From Bacteroidaceae bacterium (GTDB lineage Bacteria; Bacteroidota; Bacteroidia; Bacteroidales; Bacteroidaceae): a stretch of 64,000 bases of DNA. The position numbers and the translations under genes are program-made. This document shows, one piece after another, positions 25,127 to 33,664 of this stretch (its first letter is position 1; every line of letters starts with the position of its first letter). The notes under the pieces were generated by a model that saw nothing but the letters and a program-made list of their open reading frames with translations, made no database searches and had not been told where the DNA came from. Location of the stretch: assembly GCA_017429525.1 (NCBI GenBank), contig JAFROT010000017.1:62001-126000 (forward strand). The letters are read 5' to 3'.

Positions 25127-26496
25127 GGGTCTTCCTCTGGTCCCACCGCCGTCAGAACGGTTGGATCTTTGCCGAGATTATCCTCATCACCGTCCTCAGC
25201 TTTTTCTTCATCGACCAAATCGCCGTTTCCACCTACGACAAGTATTTCTGCCGCCCCGCTGGCGACTTCGAACGTGAGCATTTGTTGGTGGCACAGACAG
25301 GGCAGACCCCTTCTCCACTCCCCCTTAAAGGGGAGGATGTTCACCTTCCAGAAGCAAAAAACGACAGCCAGCAAAACACTTCACTCTCCCCCTCTGAAGG
25401 GGAGCGGGGAGGGGGGCTCTCCTCCCTCTACGCCCTTCGCGACAGAATCCGTGCCCTGCCCGAGGTACAGTATGCTGGACTCACCAACTACATCGTTGGC
25501 CAAGGCTCCTATCACATCAGTTCCTATGCTTCTGAGGGTGATTCAACCCGCCGCTGCGGAGCCTACATGCAGTATTATCCACTGCATGAACAGTTCATCG
25601 AGGCGTTGGGACTGACACCCGTCGAGGGCAGCCCTTCGGCGAGAGTACTTTCCGAAGAATGTCCGGAGGGCGGCGTGGTCATCACCCGCAGTCTGGCACA
25701 GGCCATCTTTGATACCGATCAAGTAGTGGGACGCCGCATGGTGGAATGGGACTTCAGCGACCGTGCATTGCAAGAGCATGGCGAGCCGGTGATCGTTAAC
25801 CGCTACACCATCGCGGGTGTTGTTGAGGATTTCCGCTTGCAGGAGAATGACCGCTATGCCTATTCCATCTTGTGTCCCATGATCGAAGAGTATGCAACCC
25901 CGATGATGCTCATTCGCCTACATCCCGAAGTTGATGCACAGGCATTTCTGAACCAGCTTACAAGTCCCGCATCCCAAGCGCTTAGAAAAGTCGGCGACCG
26001 CATCCTCGTCTCTGTGCATACCTATAAAGATTGGCAGCAGAAGATGAGTGGCAACAGAGAGTACACCTTGACCAACACCCTCCTCGGCATCCTTCTTGCC
26101 CTGTTCCTGCTGAACGTGGTGCTGGGCACCCTCGGCACCTTCTGGCTGCAACTGCGCAAGCGCACGGAGGACATCGGCATCATGCGCAGCTTCGGTGCCA
26201 AGCGACGCGACATCTTCTGGATGATATGGTCGGAAGCAGCCCTGCTTACCCTCTTAGCCTGCATCGTGGGACAGCTCATCTGGTTCCAGTTCGCCATCAA
26301 TATGGACCTCTCCCCCGGCCTGAGCCTTAGCGGCACGGGGCGGGAGCGCAACTGGGTAGAGATATTCTGGCTCCACTACCTCGTTATCTGCGTCATCCAG
26401 TACCTGCTGATGCTCGCCGTTGTCACCCTCGCCATCCTCGTGCCCACTTGGCGTGCAGCACACCTGCGCCCCGTGGATGCGTTGCGGCATGAATAG
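24910..26496 (+). CDS. FtsX/MacB-type ABC permease, B-type subunit 3
   Basis: A 528-residue protein whose first 80 or so residues come from repeats and the duplicated 5' segment ([20 protein letters not shown]). The B-type core starts at GWIFAEIILITVLSFFF, about residue 83. Two further in-frame repeat-derived stretches lie in the periplasmic domain at about 132-146 (SPLPLKGED) and 158-172 (SLSPSEGERGGG). The rest follows the family: helices near 395-420, 445-470 and 495-520, coupling segment RTEDIGIMRSFGAKRRDIF, and the end LVPTWRAAHLRPVDALRHE. It is the last gene of the run and converges on the lipoprotein gene 20 nt away. Confidence 0.87.
   Translation: MEMSTTNNKGSNPTSRQPLPSLTGSEGNSELTECQSAPYDRSRTPLLRTGQVGGGSSSSRQPLPSLHGRGWGWVFLWSHRRQNGWIFAEIILITVLSFFFIDQIAVSTYDKYFCRPAGDFEREHLLVAQTGQTPSPLPLKGEDVHLPEAKNDSQQNTSLSPSEGERGGGLSSLYALRDRIRALPEVQYAGLTNYIVGQGSYHISSYASEGDSTRRCGAYMQYYPLHEQFIEALGLTPVEGSPSARVLSEECPEGGVVITRSLAQAIFDTDQVVGRRMVEWDFSDRALQEHGEPVIVNRYTIAGVVEDFRLQENDRYAYSILCPMIEEYATPMMLIRLHPEVDAQAFLNQLTSPASQALRKVGDRILVSVHTYKDWQQKMSGNREYTLTNTLLGILLALFLLNVVLGTLGTFWLQLRKRTEDIGIMRSFGAKRRDIFWMIWSEAALLTLLACIVGQLIWFQFAINMDLSPGLSLSGTGRERNWVEIFWLHYLVICVIQYLLMLAVVTLAILVPTWRAAHLRPVDALRHE
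25305..25420 (+). repeat. Second type of GC-rich palindromic repeat, two copies in permease B3
   Basis: Two copies built on CTCCCCCTT/AAGGGGAG-like arms lie at about 25305-25346 and 25382-25420 and are translated as SPLPLKGED and LSPSEGERGGG. A related sequence occurs in the first codons of glnS near 44668-44705 (LQQEGERGAG). Confidence 0.7.
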
Positions 26497-26516
26497 CGTG
26501 AAGAACCAGATGTGTG

Positions 26517-28031
26517 CTATTTCGATGAAGTAGCTACGAACTCATAGCAACCCGCATCAGGGGCATTGTCGGCAGTACGACTGTGGCCGAGGCGGTCGAC
26601 AGGGAATGCTGAAGCAGCTGATGGTGCGATTCCACGAATCGGAGATTCCTCGACAGGCGTGAAGTCATAAAGGAAAGCATGGGTATCGAGGAGACGGAAA
26701 TGGTGCTCGCGGTTGAGATTGGCCTCAAGATCATCGAGCACGCAAGCCGTGAAACGGCGGGAATAATCCTGTTCGGGCGTCGAGCCTTCGGGGATCACGG
26801 TAGTGAGGAAGCATTGGTTGAACGAGAACTCGATGACAGGACTGACTACGCTCGTGGGCCAATGGTCGCTGTTAAGGTCGGGGATGATTATGACATCATC
26901 TGCATAACCAGTGACAACGCACCCTTCGAAGTGTGCTCGATGGAGCGGATGGTAGTAGGCCGTGGAATCGCTACCGAAAGCGTTGATGTCGAGCGCATTG
27001 CCCCGCTGAGCGCTAAGCGGATAGAATTGTGCAAGCGTACAATAGGTGAAGGTGGCATCTCCTCCAAGAAGGGTCACACAATGGCCAAGGGTATTAGAAA
27101 TCTCAGTATTAGAGACCTCGATGAGCGCGTCGGTAGCGTCAAGGCCATTGCCCTGGATGTTATGTAGGCGTGAACCCGCAAGGGTGAGTGAGCGCTCAAC
27201 GCCTTTTGCCGGGGTATCAACAAGGATGCCATACGTGCTACCGTGCAAGTCGAGACCAGAAAGTCGGTTATCATGGCTCTCAGGATAAAGATGCAAGCCC
27301 CCCCAACGTCCGGGCAGGCGGTCGTAGGGTAAGTAGTCGAAGATATGGTCGGTGCGGTCGGTACGCATCACGACAGGCTGTTCGACGGTACCATCGGCCA
27401 CGAGGCTGCCATGCACGCAGAGGCTGGCGCCGTCGTGAAAGAGCAACTGAGTGCCAGAAGCTAAGGTTAACGTGGCGCCCGTTCCGACTACTAAACTGTC
27501 ATAGACAACAATAGGACGTTGCTGCGTAAAGGTTGTGTCGGACAACAGGGTGTGAGCACGAAGGAAAAATGCATTACGCCCCACGACCACGAGCGGAACG
27601 CGCTGTTCGACGCCACTCTCAAGACGCAGGACAAGAGCATCGCTGACCTCGCTTGGCTCGTCGGTGGCGAATTCGGGAAGAGTAACCTCGGCACGAACGA
27701 TGATGCTATCACGACGGAGAATGTCGAAATCGCCGATACGGTTTGCGGCGGAACGGCTCATGTCCTGACCATCGATGTTCAAGCGAAAGGGACTATTGGC
27801 ACCACCTTCGAGCCATGCCTCGCTGATGCGCACGCCACGATCGCCACGATTGTAAATGGCCAAGGTCTTCGTGCTGGAAGGTACCGTTGTCAGAAGGGTG
27901 TCGAAGATAATGGAGTCCGAGCTGAACTGCAGCGTGGCAGAGGTGTCGGTTGTGAACGAATCGTAGTCGTCGCACGCCGTGAGCCAACAGCTCACGGCGG
28001 CAACTAATACTATGATACATTTTTTAAACAT
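26517..28031 (-). CDS. Secreted beta-helix lipoprotein
   Basis: The start at 28031 (MFKKCIIVLVAAVSCWLTACDDYD) gives a signal peptide with lipobox LTAC; a longer frame to 28229 reads backwards through pepD and is rejected. The 504-residue protein has an N-terminal all-beta region (LQFSSDSIIFDTLLTTVPSST, a pattern common in Bacteroidetes surface lipoproteins) and a C-terminal right-handed beta-helix with repeated short rungs (GSRLHNIQGNGLDATDALIEVSNTEI). I know no defined enzymatic role; such folds often bind or cut polysaccharides. The start overlaps the end of pepD by 8 nt, so the two are co-transcribed. Confidence 0.8.
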   Translation of the reverse strand: MFKKCIIVLVAAVSCWLTACDDYDSFTTDTSATLQFSSDSIIFDTLLTTVPSSTKTLAIYNRGDRGVRISEAWLEGGANSPFRLNIDGQDMSRSAANRIGDFDILRRDSIIVRAEVTLPEFATDEPSEVSDALVLRLESGVEQRVPLVVVGRNAFFLRAHTLLSDTTFTQQRPIVVYDSLVVGTGATLTLASGTQLLFHDGASLCVHGSLVADGTVEQPVVMRTDRTDHIFDYLPYDRLPGRWGGLHLYPESHDNRLSGLDLHGSTYGILVDTPAKGVERSLTLAGSRLHNIQGNGLDATDALIEVSNTEISNTLGHCVTLLGGDATFTYCTLAQFYPLSAQRGNALDINAFGSDSTAYYHPLHRAHFEGCVVTGYADDVIIIPDLNSDHWPTSVVSPVIEFSFNQCFLTTVIPEGSTPEQDYSRRFTACVLDDLEANLNREHHFRLLDTHAFLYDFTPVEESPIRGIAPSAASAFPVDRLGHSRTADNAPDAGCYEFVATSSK

Positions 28032-29469
28032 TCTCGACAATGGCAAGTAGATGACGCCAAACCATGTCGACGGTAGGAATGAGCAGGCGCTCGTCGGGCG
28101 AGTGGACGCCACGGAGCGTAGGACCGAAGCTGACCATGTCAAGGCCTGGATACTTCTCGGAGAAAAGACCACATTCAAGACCTGCATGGATGCCGCGTAC
28201 AACAGGTTCCTTGTGGAAGAGACGGACATACTGCTCGCGACTGATGCGAAGGAGTTCGCTCTTGGGGTTCATGGCCCATCCAGGGTAACCCTCACCGATC
28301 TCGACCTCAGCACCTGCGAGCTCAAAGACTGCAGCAACAGTGTGAGCCATATTCAGACGATTGGAAAGGAAAGAACTGCGCTGACTGCTGTTGACGAAGA
28401 TGACGCCAGGTTCTGTCTGGCGAATGCTGGCCAGGTTGCTACTGGTCTCGACGAGGGGGATGTCCTGACTCATCGCGTAGACACCATTGTCAACACCCTG
28501 TAAAGCAAGGATGAGGCGACGGTTGACATCCTCGGGGAGGACGGTAGCGGCAGCATCGGCACTCTCAAGCAGGAACTCCATCGTGGGCTCGGTCGTGCTG
28601 AATTCTTCCTGAGCTGCAGCGGCAAGGAGGTTCCATTGCACGCGCGCCTGTTCCTTATATTTAAATGGGATGCAGACGAGGCAGGAAGCTTCACGCGGGA
28701 TGGCGTTGTGCAGACCGCCAGCCTGAATATCGCTCAGGCGGAGCCCCCAAGCTTTAAGGCCATCGTAGAGATAGCGTGCAAGGAGCTTGTTGGCATTGGC
28801 ACGCTTCTTGTCGATATCGTCGCCACTATGACCACCTGTGAGGCCCTTGACGGTAAGACGGAGGAAGAAAGCATCGGCAGGAGCAGCCTCAGGAGTAAAA
28901 CGGAACGTAGCCGTCGTGCGGCATCCGCCGGCACAGCTGACGAAGATTTCGCCCTCGTCCTCGGAATCGAGGTTGATGAGCATCTGTCCGGTCATGAAGC
29001 CAGGCTGCATCCCTTCGGCACCCGTGAGACCCGTTTCCTCGTCGCGGGTGAAGACACATTCGAGCGGACCATGCTTGATGGTATCGTCCGTGAGGATTGC
29101 CATCTCCATAGCACAACCTATGCCGTCGTCAGCTCCGAGCGTAGTGCCACGGGCACGCATCCATTCGCCGTCGATGTACGTTTGGATGGCATCGCGGTCG
29201 AAATCGAAGTCGACGTCGGCATTCTTCTCGCATACCATATCCATGTGGCTTTGCAGAATGACTGTGGGGCGGCTTTCCATTCCTGGAGTCGCTGGCTTGC
29301 GGATGAGGACGTTGCCAGTTGCGTCTACTATGGTCTCAAGTCCTAAGCTTTCGCCGAATTCCTTAAGGAAGGCTATCATTTTCTCTTCGCGCTTTGAGGG
29401 GCGCGGAACAGCGTTAATACGTGCGAACATCTCGAAGACGTGAGCAGGACGAAGTTCTGTTTTTTCCAT
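28024..29469 (-). CDS. pepD: Aminoacyl-histidine dipeptidase (M20C family)
   Basis: A 481-residue cytosolic metallopeptidase, close to the family length. The metal-binding residues are visible in ILQSHMDMVCEK (about 78-84), GADDGIG (about 119) and DEETGLTGA (about 149-157), and the C-terminal lid region keeps RGIHAGLECGLF. The enzyme hydrolyses dipeptides such as Xaa-His (carnosine-like) and other unspecific dipeptides. It is transcribed leftward together with the lipoprotein gene; no clear promoter on this strand was found in 29470-29569. Confidence 0.95.
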   Translation of the reverse strand: MEKTELRPAHVFEMFARINAVPRPSKREEKMIAFLKEFGESLGLETIVDATGNVLIRKPATPGMESRPTVILQSHMDMVCEKNADVDFDFDRDAIQTYIDGEWMRARGTTLGADDGIGCAMEMAILTDDTIKHGPLECVFTRDEETGLTGAEGMQPGFMTGQMLINLDSEDEGEIFVSCAGGCRTTATFRFTPEAAPADAFFLRLTVKGLTGGHSGDDIDKKRANANKLLARYLYDGLKAWGLRLSDIQAGGLHNAIPREASCLVCIPFKYKEQARVQWNLLAAAAQEEFSTTEPTMEFLLESADAAATVLPEDVNRRLILALQGVDNGVYAMSQDIPLVETSSNLASIRQTEPGVIFVNSSQRSSFLSNRLNMAHTVAAVFELAGAEVEIGEGYPGWAMNPKSELLRISREQYVRLFHKEPVVRGIHAGLECGLFSEKYPGLDMVSFGPTLRGVHSPDERLLIPTVDMVWRHLLAIVENV

Positions 29470-29509
29470 TGAAGTAGTGTTATTTTAGGTTAAAGTCGGT
29501 CGAAAAGGG

Positions 29510-29539
29510 TTGTCAGCTTGAAAGAATACACTATCTTTG
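29510..29539 (+). promoter_or_regulatory. Promoter of the small membrane protein
   Basis: TATCTTTG at 29532-29539 matches the -7 consensus; a TTG at 29510-29512 with a 19-nt spacer is an acceptable -33. The leader to the ATG at 29570 is about 25-30 nt. Confidence 0.65.
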
Positions 29540-29569
29540 CAAAACATTTACTACAATATAACGCACGAA

Positions 29570-29791
29570 ATGCTGAAATTATTGCTTTTGACCGCAGGAA
29601 TTATTGCAATCGCCATCGCTTTGTTGGCGCTTAAGTTGCTTGTCCGTGGCGATGCCCGTGGACCGATGACTCACATCGGAGCCTCGAAAGCTATGCGCGA
29701 ACGGGGCATACATTGCGTCGAGAGTATGGATGCTATCGAACGCCACCAACTGAAGACCCGAAAGCATGCGCGGGAGATGGTGGAAAATTGA
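29570..29791 (+). CDS. Small single-pass membrane protein
   Basis: The ATG at 29570 (MLKLLLLTAGIIAIAIALLALKLLV) is preferred over an in-frame TTG at 29537 that overlaps the promoter. The 73-residue product has one N-terminal membrane helix (about 3-25) and a short basic tail with RGPMTHIGASKAMRERGIHC. I recognise this pattern (helix, then a THxxxxxAMRERGIHC-like tail) as a small uncharacterised Bacteroidales protein; no function is known to me. It is followed after an 89-nt spacer by the Skp-like lipoprotein. Confidence 0.7.
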   Translation: MLKLLLLTAGIIAIAIALLALKLLVRGDARGPMTHIGASKAMRERGIHCVESMDAIERHQLKTRKHAREMVEN

Positions 29792-29880
29792 TGGGGTGAA
29801 AGCTCTTTCGGTCCTGTCCAAGCATGAAGTAGCGGGCAGAATCCTGCCAAATAACTGAAATCTCAAATTCGACACATAAA

Positions 29881-30513
29881 ATGATTATGAAAAAGTTCTT
29901 TATCCTTGCGCTCGGAGTGATCGCTCTGACCGCTTGCAACAGCAACAAAGAGGGCGATGTGCCCGAGAACACAGCAGCCACCGAGGTGAATCCTGCAGGA
30001 CTTAAAATCGCCTATGTTGAGGTGGACAGCCTCATGAGTCAGTACCAGTTCTGCAAGGACCACAACCTGTTGCTCAATCAGAAAGGCGAGAATGCTCAGA
30101 AGACGTTGGCTGAGAAGCAGCGTACTCTTCAGAACCATGCTAATGCCCTCCAGAAGAAGTACGAGAGCAACGGCTTCACCACTCGCGACGAGCTGGAGCG
30201 CGCTCAGAACGCATTAGCCCGTGAGCAACAGGATCTGGCCGAACTGGAGCAGCGACTGATGAACGAGCTGGGCAACGAACAGGCACAGCTGACCTTGGAG
30301 ATGCGCGACTCCATTCAGGCTTTCCTCAAGACTTACAACAAGGGCAAGAAATTCGACTACATCCTCTCGCGCTCGGGTGACAACATTCTGCTGGCCAACC
30401 CCAAGTACGACATCACGAAGGAAGTGGTGGCTGGATTGAACAAGCGCTACAAAGCTAAGCCCGAAGTGAAGAAGGCAACTACCGACAAAACTACTGAAGA
30501 GAAGAACAAATAA
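29881..30513 (+). CDS. Skp/OmpH-like lipoprotein
   Basis: A 210-residue protein with signal peptide and lipobox LTAC (start MIMKKFFILALGVIALTAC; the ATG at 29887 is equally possible). The mature protein begins with a Skp-like strand LKIAYVEVDSLMSQYQF and continues as a long Gln/Glu/Leu-rich coiled coil (about 60-150), then KKFDYILSRSGDNILLANPKYDIT, the standard ending of the OmpH/Skp family. Skp is a periplasmic chaperone for outer membrane proteins; the lipoprotein form is common in Bacteroidetes. The gene precedes prmA by 54 nt and may share its transcript. Confidence 0.85.
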   Translation: MIMKKFFILALGVIALTACNSNKEGDVPENTAATEVNPAGLKIAYVEVDSLMSQYQFCKDHNLLLNQKGENAQKTLAEKQRTLQNHANALQKKYESNGFTTRDELERAQNALAREQQDLAELEQRLMNELGNEQAQLTLEMRDSIQAFLKTYNKGKKFDYILSRSGDNILLANPKYDITKEVVAGLNKRYKAKPEVKKATTDKTTEEKNK

Positions 30514-30567
30514 TAAGCCTGCTCCTGAATCCTGAGCAAGGGCTAATCTATTGAACCATTGTAAACA

Positions 30568-31407
30568 ATGAAGTATTTCGAAGTTCGATTCGAAATCACG
30601 CCTTATATCGAGGCGGCTGGCGATCTGCTGGCCGCCTCGTTGGCTGACATCGGGTTTGAGACGTTCGAGCCCACAGAGACGGGGATAACGGCTTACGTAC
30701 AGCAATCAACCTACGACGAGAGTGCCGTGCGCGATGCCATTCTCGATGTGTGCACGACCTTCGAAGCCTCGCATCTGGCCGTCACCTTCAGTTGCCAACC
30801 TGCGCCCGATGAGAATTGGAATGCCACGTGGGAAGCTGAACACCACTTCGAGCCCATACACATCCGCGAGGGGCTGGACATTCAGATCATTCCACGTCAG
30901 GCCTTCGGTAGCGGCGAACACGCGACAACGCGCATGATCCTCGGAGTATTGACGGCTACGCAGGCTGATGGCACTCCCCTACTCCCTCTGCAAGGCGCAA
31001 CGGTCATCGATGCTGGCTGTGGAACAGGCGTACTGGGCATAGCTGCCTTAAAATTGGATGCCGCACGCTTGTTTGCCTACGACATCGATGAATGGAGTGT
31101 ACGCAATACGCTGGACAACATGGCGTTGAACGGCGTCGACGGAACTGTCGTGGAAGGCGATGCCAGCGTTCTGGCAGCCGCCCCCCAGGCTGACATCCTA
31201 CTTGCGAATATCAACCGCAACATACTTTTGAATGATATGTCAGCATTCGTCGGTAGCCTCAAGTGTGGCGGGCATCTCATCCTGAGCGGTTTCCTCGAAG
31301 CCGATATCGAACCGTTGAAAGCGTGTGCCACCTCACTCGGGCTGACCCTGCATGACCAACGCAGCGATGAAGGATGGCAAGCTCTTTATTTCATCAAGAA
31401 TAACTAA
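30568..31407 (+). CDS. prmA: Ribosomal protein L11 methyltransferase
   Basis: A 279-residue class I SAM-dependent methyltransferase. Motif I VIDAGCGTGVLGIAALKL lies near residues 150-167, preceded by the PrmA-specific FGSGEHATTRMIL (about 116) and followed by DILLANINRNILLNDM. PrmA trimethylates ribosomal protein L11 in the cytoplasm. It sits 6 nt before fbp, so the two are co-transcribed. Confidence 0.95.
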   Translation: MKYFEVRFEITPYIEAAGDLLAASLADIGFETFEPTETGITAYVQQSTYDESAVRDAILDVCTTFEASHLAVTFSCQPAPDENWNATWEAEHHFEPIHIREGLDIQIIPRQAFGSGEHATTRMILGVLTATQADGTPLLPLQGATVIDAGCGTGVLGIAALKLDAARLFAYDIDEWSVRNTLDNMALNGVDGTVVEGDASVLAAAPQADILLANINRNILLNDMSAFVGSLKCGGHLILSGFLEADIEPLKACATSLGLTLHDQRSDEGWQALYFIKNN

Positions 31408-31413
31408 ATCACC

Positions 31414-33402
31414 ATGGATCAACGAATTGAAACTGATCTGCGCGTACTGCAGTTGCTCGCACAGAGTTTCCCTAATATTGCCGCCGCCTCGACCGAGATC
31501 ATCAATCTCGAAGCTATCCTGAATCTGCCCAAGGGGACCGAACATTTCATGGCAGACATTCATGGCGAATATGAGGCTTTCCTGCACATCCTCAAGAACG
31601 CCTCGGGACGCATCAAACGAAAGATTAAAGAACTCTTCGGCGATACGCTTAGCGACGAGGAAGTGCGCGAACTGTGCACCCTCATCTACTATCCCGAACA
31701 GAAACTGGAGATCATCCGGAATCAGACCGAGCGCTCGGAGGTGGATGAGACATTCTACGCTACAACGCTCCAGCGACTGGTGAAGGTATGCCAGACGATA
31801 TCATCTAAATACACTCGCTCGAAAGTCCGTAAGGCCTTGCCCGCCGAGTTCGCCTATATCATTGAGGAGTTGCTGCACGAGTCGCCATCTGACATCAACA
31901 AGCAGGCCTACTTCGACGGCATCATCGAGAGCATTGTGGCGACGGGACGGGCCGACGCATTCATTATCGCCATTTCCGACGTCATACAGCGACTGGCTGT
32001 CGACCAGTTGCACATCCTCGGCGATATCTTCGATCGAGGCCCTGGCGCCCACATCATCATGGACCGCCTATGTGAGCACCACAACTTCGACATTCAATGG
32101 GGCAACCACGATGCTTTGTGGATGGGTGCTGCCGCTGGCAACGATTGCTGCATCGCCAACGTGCTTCGCCTCTCGTTGCGTTACGGCAACCTGCAGACTC
32201 TCGAGGACGGCTATGGCATCAACCTCGTGCCATTGGCCACATTCGCCATGGAGACTTACGCCAACGATCCTTGCGACCTCTTCGGCCCTCGCCTTGACAA
32301 AGACGATACGACCCACAACGAGAAGACACGCCGACTCATCGCCCAGATGCACAAGGCCATCAGTATTATCCAGTTCAAACTGGAGGCTCAAATGATCCTG
32401 CGCCGACCTGAATGGAAGATGAATGACCGCTTAGTGCTACAGAACATCAACACGCGCAGAGGCGTTTACGTTCGCGACGGTGTTGACTACGAGATGACCG
32501 ACACCTTCTTCCCCACCCTTGATGCCGCACATCCCTACGACCTCACGCCTGAAGAGGCGGAGCTTGTCAAACAGTTGCACCACTCGTTCCGCATTAGCGA
32601 CAAACTGCAGAAACATATCCAATGCCTGTTCACGCATGGATGCATGTATGCCATCTATAACGGTAATCTGCTTTTCCATGCCAGCGTTCCCCTAAACGCT
32701 GACGGTTCACTCAAAGAGGTGGAACTCAACGGCAAGCGATACAGCGGCCGCGACTTGTTGCATCACATCGGGATGACGATGCGTGCAGCCTTCAACGCCG
32801 ACACGCCCCATGACGAGCAGCAGTTTGCCAAGGACTACTTCTGGTACCTCTGGTGCGGACAAGATTCTCCGCTCTTCGACAAAGACCGCATGGCCACCTT
32901 CGAGCGCTATTTCCTTCGCGACAAACAGACGCATGAGGAGAAGAAAGGCTACTACTATCAGTTGCGCAATAATGCCGAAGTGTGCGACCGGATTCTCGAT
33001 GCGTTCGGCGTCGAAGGCAGCCACCGACACATCATCAACGGTCACGTGCCCGTGCGTGTGGCTGGCGGCGAAAGCCCCATCAAGGCTGACGGCCGACTGA
33101 TGGTCATCGATGGTGGCTTGTCAAAGGCCTATCATGACACCACGGGCATCGCAGGCTACACACTCGTCTACCACAGCCGTGGCTTCGAACTCATTCAGCA
33201 CGAGCCGTTCACGAGCGCCAAGGAGGCTATTCGCCAGGGAACTGACATTCGCAGCTCTAAGCAGATTGTCGAACTCAGCGGGCGACGACTGCGCGTTCGC
33301 GATACCGACAAAGGGCACGAACTCATGGCACAGATCGAAGAACTTAAGGAATTACTCTACGCCTATCGACATGGCATCCTGAAGGAGCGTGCACGCAAAT
33401 AA
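31414..33402 (+). CDS. fbp: Fructose-1,6-bisphosphatase, class III
   Basis: A 662-residue protein of the large class III type found in Bacteroidetes and Firmicutes. The calcineurin-like phosphoesterase motifs are clear: MADIHGEY (about 48-55), LGDIFDRG (about 203) and WGNHDALWMG (about 229). It converts fructose-1,6-bisphosphate to fructose-6-phosphate in gluconeogenesis. It follows prmA by 6 nt. The frame is intact. Confidence 0.97.
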   Translation: MDQRIETDLRVLQLLAQSFPNIAAASTEIINLEAILNLPKGTEHFMADIHGEYEAFLHILKNASGRIKRKIKELFGDTLSDEEVRELCTLIYYPEQKLEIIRNQTERSEVDETFYATTLQRLVKVCQTISSKYTRSKVRKALPAEFAYIIEELLHESPSDINKQAYFDGIIESIVATGRADAFIIAISDVIQRLAVDQLHILGDIFDRGPGAHIIMDRLCEHHNFDIQWGNHDALWMGAAAGNDCCIANVLRLSLRYGNLQTLEDGYGINLVPLATFAMETYANDPCDLFGPRLDKDDTTHNEKTRRLIAQMHKAISIIQFKLEAQMILRRPEWKMNDRLVLQNINTRRGVYVRDGVDYEMTDTFFPTLDAAHPYDLTPEEAELVKQLHHSFRISDKLQKHIQCLFTHGCMYAIYNGNLLFHASVPLNADGSLKEVELNGKRYSGRDLLHHIGMTMRAAFNADTPHDEQQFAKDYFWYLWCGQDSPLFDKDRMATFERYFLRDKQTHEEKKGYYYQLRNNAEVCDRILDAFGVEGSHRHIINGHVPVRVAGGESPIKADGRLMVIDGGLSKAYHDTTGIAGYTLVYHSRGFELIQHEPFTSAKEAIRQGTDIRSSKQIVELSGRRLRVRDTDKGHELMAQIEELKELLYAYRHGILKERARK

Positions 33403-33471
33403 CAACAACAATAATATAGTGGCCTCCGTTTAGCATAATGCCAAGACTTCAAGCATCTATAGGCTAACAGC

Positions 33472-33580
33472 TTTCCAACCGGTTGGAAAACCGATTTCAT
33501 ATAGATGTTTGCAGTTTTCCAACCGGTTGGAAAACCGATTCCATATAGAGGTTAGCAGTTCCTCCACTATAGACAAAACC
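33472..33580 (+). repeat. 44-bp tandem repeat carrying an 18-bp perfect palindrome
   Basis: TTTCCAACCGGTTGGAAA, a perfect palindrome, occurs at 33472-33489 and 33516-33533, each followed by ACCGATT, CATATAGA and a TT(A/T)GCAGT tail, giving a period of 44 bp. A degenerate third unit follows (to about 33580). The array fills most of the spacer between fbp and the rplU promoter; apart from it the spacer 33403-33629 shows nothing. Confidence 0.85.
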
Positions 33581-33629
33581 TAATTCGTATAGTGAATTGA
33601 CAAAAAAGATTTAAAAACAACTCAAAAAC

Positions 33630-33661
33630 TTTGGCCATTTCAAAAGAAAGTTGTATTTTTG
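33630..33661 (+). promoter_or_regulatory. Promoter of rplU-rpmA
   Basis: TTTG at 33630-33633 and TATTTTTG at 33654-33661 with a 20-nt spacer are a full match to the Bacteroidetes consensus. Confidence 0.8.
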
Positions 33662-33664
33662 CGC

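Noticed and set aside
27188-28007. Long plus-strand frames opposite the lipoprotein gene
   Set aside because: They are antisense shadows caused by GC-rich codon use; the minus-strand gene has a signal peptide and lipobox.
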